NCBI RefSeq assembly: GCF_001939115.1
Contig: NZ_MQTZ01000003.1
Span: 1-64,000 of the forward strand
Length of the DNA: 64,000 nt
Direction of reading: 5' to 3'
Source of the DNA: Leptolyngbya sp. 'hensonii'
Lineage (GTDB): Bacteria > Cyanobacteriota > Cyanobacteriia > GCF-001939115
Below are positions 29,399 to 36,571 of this stretch, piece after piece. Numbering within the stretch: position 1 is the stretch's first letter; every line of letters starts with the position of its first letter. The position numbers and the translations under genes were made by a program. Under the pieces are notes generated by a model that ran no database searches, had not been told where the DNA came from, and saw nothing but the letters and a program-made list of their open reading frames with translations.

Positions 29399-30633
29399 TA
29401 TTGGTCCAGGGCCAGCAGGGTATGCAGCAATACGGTTGTGCCCTGGACGCACTGTTCCGGGGTCGTATATTCGGTAGCGGAATGGCTAATCCCCGCCTGA
29501 CTGGGAACAAAGATCATGCCCATGTCGGTGAAGGCGGCCATCTCCTGGGCATCATGACTGGCTCGACTGGGGAGATGGTGATAACCCAACCCCAGGGTCT
29601 CGCAGACCTGGACGATCGCCTGCTGAATGTGCTCCTGGGCTGGAGCTGGTTCATTCCGCAATCGGATCTGGGAATCGATCTCTGTACCAGTCTGGGCCGC
29701 GATCGTGGCTATCTCCCGTTGCAACTGGTTGAGCAGCTCATCAATCCGGTCATTGGACAGATCCCGGATATCCAGGCTCATCTCCACCCGACCGGGAATA
29801 ACATTAGCCGCATTGGGGAAAACCTGCAATTGCCCCACAGTAGCAACCTGCTCCCCATGGGCATTGGCCAGTCGGTTCACAGCCAGCACGATCTGGGCGG
29901 CAGCAACCATGGCATCCTGCCGCATGGACATGGGCGTTGAACCGGCATGGCTGGCCCGGCCCCTGACCGTGATCAGGTAGCGCCGCTGGCCGACAATCCC
30001 GGTCACGACCCCAATCTCTTGCCCCAGGGATTCCAGCATCGGCCCCTGTTCCACATGCAATTCGAGGAAGGCGACCATATCCTGGCGATGGCGCTGGGCC
30101 AGATGCAAATCCCCCCAGGAGCCCCCCACCTGCTCCAGGCAACTCTGAATATTGATACCCTCCAGGGTGACATAACCGGTAGGGTCAGCCACGGTTCTGC
30201 CGGAAATCGCCTTGCTCCCAATCATGCTGCTCTCCTCATCGGAGAAGACAATCACCTCAAAGGGATGGTTCAGCCGCAGATTCTGCTCCTGCAGCACTCG
30301 CGCCACCTCCAACCCGGCCAGCACACCCAAAGCCCCATCGTACCGTCCACCGGTAGGGACCGTATCAATATGAGAGCCCGTCGCCAAAGCTGGAGCTTCA
30401 GGTAAAAGGCCCGAAGAGCGACCGATAATATTCCCTGCCGCATCAACGCGGACTATCATCCCCGCCTCCGTCATCCAGTGCTGGACCAGGTTGCGGGCGC
30501 AAATATCTTCGGCACTGAAGGCCAGTCGTCGCACCCCCCCACTACCAATTTGACCAATCTGGGCTAATTCCTCAATGCTATGGATGAGGCGATCGCGGTT
30601 AATCACAGGGAAAGAAATCAGGCGGCTAGACAT
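29380..30633 (-). CDS. allC: allantoate amidohydrolase (M20 family)
   Basis: A 417-residue dimetal M20 amidase: GSHIDTVPTGGRYDGALGVLAGLE (His88, Asp99), FSDEESSMIGS (Glu133/134), LHVEQGPMLES, GRASHAGSTPM and the C-terminal PSRASHDAQEMA. The sequence alone cannot separate allantoate amidohydrolase from N-carbamoyl-amino-acid hydrolase or ureidoglycolate amidohydrolase; adjacent puuE and nearby uraD favour allantoate. Product would be ureidoglycine plus CO2 and ammonia, a nitrogen-scavenging step. The promoter side faces a strong 23-bp palindrome. Confidence 0.87.
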   Translation of the reverse strand: MSSRLISFPVINRDRLIHSIEELAQIGQIGSGGVRRLAFSAEDICARNLVQHWMTEAGMIVRVDAAGNIIGRSSGLLPEAPALATGSHIDTVPTGGRYDGALGVLAGLEVARVLQEQNLRLNHPFEVIVFSDEESSMIGSKAISGRTVADPTGYVTLEGINIQSCLEQVGGSWGDLHLAQRHRQDMVAFLELHVEQGPMLESLGQEIGVVTGIVGQRRYLITVRGRASHAGSTPMSMRQDAMVAAAQIVLAVNRLANAHGEQVATVGQLQVFPNAANVIPGRVEMSLDIRDLSNDRIDELLNQLQREIATIAAQTGTEIDSQIRLRNEPAPAQEHIQQAIVQVCETLGLGYHHLPSRASHDAQEMAAFTDMGMIFVPSQAGISHSATEYTTPEQCVQGTTVLLHTLLALDQYYAGGR

Positions 30634-30720
30634 AAAAATTCAACATTGAAAATGATGGGCACAGTGACGGGGACTGGGTGGACTGAACTTGAGCGCAAGA
30701 CTTTACAATACAACACAACT

Positions 30721-30743
30721 ACATTGTATACTGTATACAATGT
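30721..30743. promoter_or_regulatory. perfect 23-bp palindromic operator between allC and the next gene
   Basis: ACATTGTATAC, one T, then the exact reverse complement. It sits 88 bases before the allC start and 18 bases before the GTG of the divergent gene, so one bound repressor could control both. The TTGTATACAA-type core is like sites of GntR-family (FadR/VanR-type) repressors. It is not an NtcA site: the GTA and TAC halves are seven bases apart, not eight. Confidence 0.8.
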
Positions 30744-30760
30744 AGCCGGGAGATAACTCA

Positions 30761-31156
30761 GTGACCGTCAAGCGTATTTTTATCTGTGGTTCGGCCTTAC
30801 AGGGCCAGCCTGACCACGGCAATCTTCAATCAGCCACATTCATTAAACCAGCGCACACCCGCCCGCTATACCGGTTACATGCTGCCGGAGAGGGCTGGCA
30901 CCCAGCTATTTATGAGGTGGCGCAAGGCGGCATCAGCATTCCGGGCGAGGTGTATGAGCTGACCCCAGAACAGTATGACTATCTCCTGGCCAACGAACCT
31001 CCTCACATGTATCCGGGAGATGTGGTGCTGGAAGAAGGAGACACGCTCACCGCCATGCTCTATCCCCAGGAACTGGTAGAACAATACCACTGGCCTGACA
31101 TTTCCCATTATGGGGGCTGGGCAGCCTACAAAGCTGCTACCGCACCCAGCCAATGA
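30761..31156 (+). CDS. gamma-glutamylcyclotransferase-like / allophanate-hydrolase C-terminal-like protein
   Basis: A 131-residue single-domain protein with an opening strand IFICGSALQGQPDHGNL, matching the (Y/F)xxGSxL glycine loop of GGCT-like folds and of the C-terminal domain of allophanate hydrolase (AtzF/Dur1). Also visible: LYRLHAAGEGWHPAIYEV and a central GEVYELTPEQYDYLLANEP. The GTG start follows GGGAGA. Its place divergent from allC and next to the operator suggests a role in ureide or allophanate breakdown; this is inference from context. Confidence 0.72.
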   Translation: MTVKRIFICGSALQGQPDHGNLQSATFIKPAHTRPLYRLHAAGEGWHPAIYEVAQGGISIPGEVYELTPEQYDYLLANEPPHMYPGDVVLEEGDTLTAMLYPQELVEQYHWPDISHYGGWAAYKAATAPSQ

Positions 31157-31309
31157 CCCTCAGTTTGGGAAGCCATACCCCTGAGGGGATATTGAAACAA
31201 AATTTATCCGTTCTTCCCAGAGTCACCTGTTAGGGTTCCAGGGAAAAAGCCAACAATAAGGGTCAGGTGTTGTCATCAAACAGTCTCTAAACCCTTAGGG
31301 CAAAATTCT

Positions 31310-34300
31310 ATGGACCCGATCAAAATTCTGCTGGTTGGAGAAGATGCAGATGGCCCAGGAGGATCTGAGCACCAAATTCAGGAAGCTGGTTATTCCTACG
31401 AAATCACGATCGCAACTTCTCTGGCTGCGGCTCAACTCATCCTCACCCGCCAGAATTTTGACATTGCCATTCTCGATCATCGCTGGGAGTGGCCTACACT
31501 AGAGGTCTGGCCTGATCTTCAGGCTCGGCAGATTCCAGTCATTCTGGCGGTTCAACCGGGCCAGGACGACATCGCCCTGCAGTTCTTACAGCAAGGCATC
31601 CAGGATTATCTGATCAAAGACAGCGATCGCAAGGATTACCGACTCCTACCCCTGAAAATTTACCCGGTTCTCAGAGCCTGGCAGACCCAGCAAGCGCTGG
31701 AAAAGGCCCAACGGGAGTTGCAGCAATATCAGCAGGCGGCTCTGGTCCCTCAGCCATCCCAGGAACTGCATCGCAGGATCCTCGACCAAATTTCTGATGC
31801 GGTATTTGTCACGGACGATAGGGGCAAGTTTACCTTTATCTCTCCAGCAGTGGCTGACCTGTTCGGGTATTCCACTGAGGATGTTGCCCAGATGGGCACG
31901 ATCGACCTTTTGATTGGCATGGCTCTGTTCGATCGAACCCAATTGATCGCAGAGGGTGAGATTAAAAACCTGGAACGGGACATCCTCGACAAGTTTGGCA
32001 AACCGCATACCCTCCTAATTAGTGTGAAACGGGTCTGCATTAACGGGGGGACTGTCCTCTATACCTGCCGGGACATCACGGAACGCAGGCAGACAGAAAT
32101 TGCTCTGAGTGCGCATGAGGCGTGTTTACAAACGATCGTGTTCACCAGTACGACCGGTCTGGTCGTCGTGGATCTGGATGGGCAAATCCTGCTGGCTAAC
32201 CCTGCAGCGGAGAAAATGCTGGGCAAGACCTCGGAAAACCTTGTCGGTCAACCTTTTGGGATACCCGCCATTCGAGATGGGCAGATTCAGGAAGTCGGCC
32301 TGCTGCAGCCCAATCATCGGTGTCGCTTTGCCGAAATGCAGACCGCTGAAATCGAATGGGAAAAGCAATCAGCTTATTTGATCTCCATGGCCGATATTAC
32401 GGCCCGCAAGCAAGCGGAGGAAAAGCTCTATCACCTGAATCAGGAGCTAGAGCGTCGGGTGATCGATCGAACGATCGAGTTAGAACAGGCCAATATTCAG
32501 CTACACCGGGAGATGGATGAACGCACCCGGATCGATCAGGAACTCCAACATATAAACCAGTTCCTTACCCTGGTGATGGACAATGTGCCGCAACGGATTT
32601 TCTGGAAAGATAGAAATTTGGTCCTGTTGGGATGCAATCGCACCTTTGCCCTGGATGTTGGGCTATCCCCAGAAGAAATTGTGGGTAAGAGTTCTGCTGC
32701 CCTCTCCATGACCCCGGAAGAGGTCGATCGGTATCACACCTGCGATCTCCAGGTGATGGAGTCGGGCGAGCCTCAGTTGCACCAGATTGAAACTCTGCAT
32801 CGATCGGATGGATCCTACATTTGGATTGAGACCAATAAAATCCCGCTCCGGAATGCTGAAGGCAGCATTATCGGTCTACTGGGAACTTATGAAGACATCA
32901 CCATCCGCCGAGAAGCGGAATCGGCTTTGCAGGAGAGTGAAGCCCGCTATCGTCGGATTGTAGAAACAGCCGGTGAGGGAATTTGGATTTTGGATGCAGC
33001 AGACCAGACTATCTTTGTGAATGAGAAAATGGCCCAAATGCTGGGCGTGTTGCCGGAAGATTTACTGGGACATAACCTGTCCAATTTTATGGATCAGGAG
33101 AGCCAACAACTGGCTGAGGCCCATCTGGACCAGCGCCATCAGGGGCTGAAAGAACAATACGATTTCAAATTCAGGCGGCGGGATGGCTCAGACCTGTGGA
33201 CCATCATTGAGGCCACACCGATCCTGGATGAATCGGGTCACTATGCCGGAACCTTGAAAATGGTGATGGATATTAGCGATCGCAAACAGATGGAAGACAC
33301 GCTACAGCAGCAGCTCGAAAAAGAACAATTGCTGATTTCCACAGTCCAACGGATTCGAGATTCGCTGAACCTGGATGCCATCTTGCGTACAACCGTTGAA
33401 GAAGTCCAACAATTGATTCAGGCCGATCGGGTGCTGGTCTATCAGTTATTCGAGGATGGGACGGGAAAAGCCGTGGCAGAATCAGGAGTGGCTCCCTGGC
33501 AGCAAGTGCTGAATATCAGCTTTCCGGCAGAAGCCTTCCCCCCATCCTGCTACCAGCGTTATGTCCAGGGCGAGACCTATATTATTAACGATCGCGATCA
33601 AGATCCCGTGCTGGATTGTATGACCCAGTTCATGCAGGACTTTGACATTCAGGCCAAACTGGTGGTGCCGATCGTCCAGCAGGAAAATGAACAACTCTGG
33701 GGCCTGTTAATTGCCCACCATTGTTCCCAGGCCCGTCAATGGCAGGAATGGGAAGTCAACCTGTTGCAACAGTTGGCCAGTCAGCTCGCGGTGGGGATTA
33801 AGCAATCAGAATTGTACTATCAGTTGCAGGCGGAACTGGGTGAGCGGAAGCAGGTGGAAGCCAATCTGCAGGCAGCAAATGACCAGCTCCAGATCATGAA
33901 TAGGGAATTGGCCCGAGCCACTCGCCTGAAGGATGAGTTTCTGGCCAACATGAGCCACGAACTCCGCACACCTCTCAATGCCATTTTGGGATTATCGGAG
34001 GGGTTACTGGATGAGTTGTTCGGTCCCTTGAATGAGAAGCAGAAAAAATTCATGGCCACAGTGGAGCGCAGCGGTCGGCACCTGCTGGATCTGATCAACG
34101 ATATTTTGGACCTGGCCAAGATTGAAGCAGGCAAACTGGAACTGGATAAGGAGATCTTCTCAGTCCGTGGCCTTTGCGATGCCTGTATGCCCTTTGTGAA
34201 ACAACAGGCACTGAAAAAAGACATTCAACTCAATCTAGAAATTCCAGCAACCCTGACGCCGATCGAAGCAGACGAACGCCGCATGAAACAGGTTCTGATC

Positions 34301-35092
34301 AACTTGCTGACGAATGCTGTAAAGTTCACGCCTCAAGGGGGAAGGGTAACGCTGCGAGTCAGGCAGACGGTTCCTCCCCCTTCCTCCGTACTCTCCACTC
34401 TCTCTGTCTTGATCTTTGAGGTAGAAGACAGTGGCATCGGCATCGCCCCAGAAGATATGGACAAACTGTTTCAGTCTTTCTCACAGATCGATAGCGGTCT
34501 GTCCCGATCGCAGGAGGGAACAGGTCTGGGTCTGGCACTAGTCAAACGGATTATTGAGTTACACGGGGGCAAGATTGAGGTTGCCAGTGAAGTGGAGAAG
34601 GGTAGCCGCTTCACCGTCAGTTTGCCCTACCTCCCACCGGAGGGAAATTGGCAGCCAGCCCCGGAGTCTCAACTAGAAACTACGCAGGGAGCAGAGACGC
34701 TGGTTTTCTTTGATCAGCAGGCTCAGGGGCCTCTGGTGCTTTTAGCAGAAGATAATGAGGCGAATGTGGCGACGATCGTCCCCTACCTGGAAGCCATTGG
34801 CTGTCGCATTCTCCTGGCCGCCAATGGCGTGGAAGCGATCGAGAAAACGAAAGCCCATCGCCCAGAGTTAATTCTGATGGATATCCACATGCCTCAACTG
34901 GATGGGCTGGAGGCGATCCGTCGGATTCGGGCGGACAGTGAGATTGCCCACACCCCCATCATTGCCCTGACAGCCTTGGCCATGGCGGGCGATCGGGAAA
35001 AATGTATCGCCGCCGGGGCAAATGAATATATCACCAAACCCATTCAACTCAAACAATTGGTTATGGCCATGGCGGTTTTTTTGCAGGTTTAA
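31310..35092 (+). CDS. hybrid sensor histidine kinase: REC-like - PAS x4 - phytochrome-type GAF - HisKA - HATPase - REC
   Basis: A soluble 1,260-residue sensor. Order: receiver-like domain (1-120; keeps LDH aspartate and IKD lysine but with altered surroundings), about four PAS modules (155-670), GAF (about 685-840), HisKA with His883 (MSHELRTPLN), HATPase (DSGIGIAPEDMDKLF, GTGLGLALV) and a complete REC (LAEDNEAN, LMDIHMP, LTALAM, TKP). The GAF belongs to the phytochrome/CBCR-like group (RVLVYQLFEDGTGKAVAES, AKLVVPI, LWGLLIAHHCS), and Cys770 aligns with the bilin-binding cysteine, though followed by Met rather than the usual His. Its stop overlaps the convergent uraD by four bases. Output partner unknown. 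Confidence 0.9.
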   Translation: MDPIKILLVGEDADGPGGSEHQIQEAGYSYEITIATSLAAAQLILTRQNFDIAILDHRWEWPTLEVWPDLQARQIPVILAVQPGQDDIALQFLQQGIQDYLIKDSDRKDYRLLPLKIYPVLRAWQTQQALEKAQRELQQYQQAALVPQPSQELHRRILDQISDAVFVTDDRGKFTFISPAVADLFGYSTEDVAQMGTIDLLIGMALFDRTQLIAEGEIKNLERDILDKFGKPHTLLISVKRVCINGGTVLYTCRDITERRQTEIALSAHEACLQTIVFTSTTGLVVVDLDGQILLANPAAEKMLGKTSENLVGQPFGIPAIRDGQIQEVGLLQPNHRCRFAEMQTAEIEWEKQSAYLISMADITARKQAEEKLYHLNQELERRVIDRTIELEQANIQLHREMDERTRIDQELQHINQFLTLVMDNVPQRIFWKDRNLVLLGCNRTFALDVGLSPEEIVGKSSAALSMTPEEVDRYHTCDLQVMESGEPQLHQIETLHRSDGSYIWIETNKIPLRNAEGSIIGLLGTYEDITIRREAESALQESEARYRRIVETAGEGIWILDAADQTIFVNEKMAQMLGVLPEDLLGHNLSNFMDQESQQLAEAHLDQRHQGLKEQYDFKFRRRDGSDLWTIIEATPILDESGHYAGTLKMVMDISDRKQMEDTLQQQLEKEQLLISTVQRIRDSLNLDAILRTTVEEVQQLIQADRVLVYQLFEDGTGKAVAESGVAPWQQVLNISFPAEAFPPSCYQRYVQGETYIINDRDQDPVLDCMTQFMQDFDIQAKLVVPIVQQENEQLWGLLIAHHCSQARQWQEWEVNLLQQLASQLAVGIKQSELYYQLQAELGERKQVEANLQAANDQLQIMNRELARATRLKDEFLANMSHELRTPLNAILGLSEGLLDELFGPLNEKQKKFMATVERSGRHLLDLINDILDLAKIEAGKLELDKEIFSVRGLCDACMPFVKQQALKKDIQLNLEIPATLTPIEADERRMKQVLINLLTNAVKFTPQGGRVTLRVRQTVPPPSSVLSTLSVLIFEVEDSGIGIAPEDMDKLFQSFSQIDSGLSRSQEGTGLGLALVKRIIELHGGKIEVASEVEKGSRFTVSLPYLPPEGNWQPAPESQLETTQGAETLVFFDQQAQGPLVLLAEDNEANVATIVPYLEAIGCRILLAANGVEAIEKTKAHRPELILMDIHMPQLDGLEAIRRIRADSEIAHTPIIALTALAMAGDREKCIAAGANEYITKPIQLKQLVMAMAVFLQV

Positions 35093-35586
35093 ACCACCTG
35101 GTCGAATAACCGAAATCGGGCGATTTCACCAATTTCAGTCAAGGCCTGGGCCATTTCTGCCGTTGGATTGTTCTGCAGGCGGCGGGTAAATGCCTCCAGA
35201 ATGGTGGCTCTGGTGTTGTTGCGGACGGCGATGATGAAGGGAAAGGCAAATTTATCCCGATAAGCCTGATTTAGCATTTGGAAGCGATCGTACTCCTCCG
35301 ATGTCAGTTGGTCCAATCCTAACCCGGCCTGCTCCTGCACCGATGCCTCCGCCATCTTGACCCGACTACCCAGATCGGGATGGGCTCGAATCAGGGCTAA
35401 TTGCTCTGCCTGGGCCAGACCAGCGACCACCGTTATCATTTTCTGGTGCAGGTCAGTCCGATCGGTAAAAGGTCGCTGATGCCAGGTCCGACGGGCAATT
35501 TCAGGCGTCTCCTCAAAAATAGCCCCCAGGGCTGCGACAAATTCCTCCTCGGTCATCGCATTGAGGTCGCCAATGGCATAAGGCAT
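35089..35586 (-). CDS. uraD: OHCU decarboxylase (2-oxo-4-hydroxy-4-carboxy-5-ureidoimidazoline decarboxylase)
   Basis: Third step of uricase-dependent purine breakdown, giving S-allantoin. The 165-residue protein has IGDLNAMTEEEFVAALG, the HPDLG motif with His69, GLDQLTSEEYDRFQMLNQAYRDKFAFPFIIAVR and TRATILEAFTRRLQN, all characteristic. Length is typical for the stand-alone enzyme. It lies about 4 kb from puuE and allC with the hybrid kinase in between. Uricase and HIU hydrolase are not in the window. Confidence 0.92.
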   Translation of the reverse strand: MPYAIGDLNAMTEEEFVAALGAIFEETPEIARRTWHQRPFTDRTDLHQKMITVVAGLAQAEQLALIRAHPDLGSRVKMAEASVQEQAGLGLDQLTSEEYDRFQMLNQAYRDKFAFPFIIAVRNNTRATILEAFTRRLQNNPTAEMAQALTEIGEIARFRLFDQVV

Positions 35587-35621
35587 GGTTTATCCCCAGA
35601 TAGTTGACAATGGAACGTGCT

Positions 35622-36278
35622 TCAATCTTCCTGGAGTTCAACATACACCGGTTTCTTGGACGGCAGCAGATATAGAAACGTTAGCCCAACGGCGATCGCC
35701 AGCCCCAGCACCGGTTGAATTAGAGCAAGAATCAGGGCAAAGGTATAGATGACGGTGGAAAGTCCATATTTCCGGGTCAGATACCGGACAAACTTGGGGC
35801 TCAAACGTAGATCAATCAGCCGATAGTTAAAGCAGGCATAGATCCAGGTTAAAAACCAGGAGAAAGCAGGTAAAAACAACCCGAACACATAAAAGGCAAC
35901 AACGGTTCGTTGTTCGTCTACATCCAGCAAATGGCTGCCCAGCACAGCCGTTGGAAAGGGCAAAAACGAAATGCACATGAGGAAGAACACGTTCAATAAG
36001 TTAAACCCGTGATCGGTCTTCCGGTAAATCTTGAAGATGTAATGGTGATTGACCCAGTAGATCCCAATCATCACAAAGCTAAAGATATAAGCAAAATAGG
36101 AGGGCCAGAGTGCCCACAAGCTCGCAGCAAGGCTTTCATGGGAAGCTTCCGAATGGGGCAGGCGAATTTCCAGGATCAGCAAGGTGATGGCGATCGCAAA
36201 CACCCCATCACTGAAGGCTTCAATCCGATCGGTGGTTAACTCCCCTTCCTGGGGTTCGGGTCGTTTCATAAACTGCAT
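35622..36278 (-). CDS. TMEM175-family (DUF1211) potassium-channel-like membrane protein
   Basis: A 218-residue protein with six hydrophobic segments. The first helix carries RIEAFSDGVFAIAITLLILEIRLP, the conserved RxxxFSDGVFAIAxTLL signature of TMEM175/DUF1211. The length fits a single repeat, as in bacterial tetrameric channels that conduct K+. GGAGAGA lies upstream of the start. Upstream of uraD on the same strand with a 35-base gap; no functional link is evident. Confidence 0.85.
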   Translation of the reverse strand: MQFMKRPEPQEGELTTDRIEAFSDGVFAIAITLLILEIRLPHSEASHESLAASLWALWPSYFAYIFSFVMIGIYWVNHHYIFKIYRKTDHGFNLLNVFFLMCISFLPFPTAVLGSHLLDVDEQRTVVAFYVFGLFLPAFSWFLTWIYACFNYRLIDLRLSPKFVRYLTRKYGLSTVIYTFALILALIQPVLGLAIAVGLTFLYLLPSKKPVYVELQED

Positions 36279-36571
36279 GGTTTTTTCTCTCCATAGCCGG
36301 GATGCTGATCAATTTTCAGCCGGGTTCGCCATTTTGCCATCTCCACTCCAGGAAAATATGGGCATTATTTTAGAAGGATCTGCATAAATTTTATGGATAA
36401 CCCGGCTGGGGATTTTCTCTAGCTTCAGGGCCTGATCTGACTCTTGTTTAATCACTTGGAACTGTAGCTGTAGGGGGCCACTACTCTTACTCAAGTCGTT
36501 AACATGATATCCATAATGTCTGGTTTTAACCCGGTTAAAGCCCCGTTATCTTGGCAGAAGGCTTAGAACGT

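Noticed and set aside
30727-30739. NtcA-type site (GTA...TAC) upstream of allC
   Set aside because: The two halves are seven bases apart instead of the eight of the NtcA consensus, and the symmetry extends over 23 bp, which fits a different regulator.
31160-31194. terminator after the GGCT-like gene (CCCTCA...TGAGGG)
   Set aside because: Stem of only six pairs with a loop of about 16 bases and no U-run.
36309-36494. 61-codon minus-strand frame between the TMEM175 and ethylene-receptor-like genes
   Set aside because: Starts at TTG without Shine-Dalgarno, resembles no family, and lies where the two divergent promoters must be.
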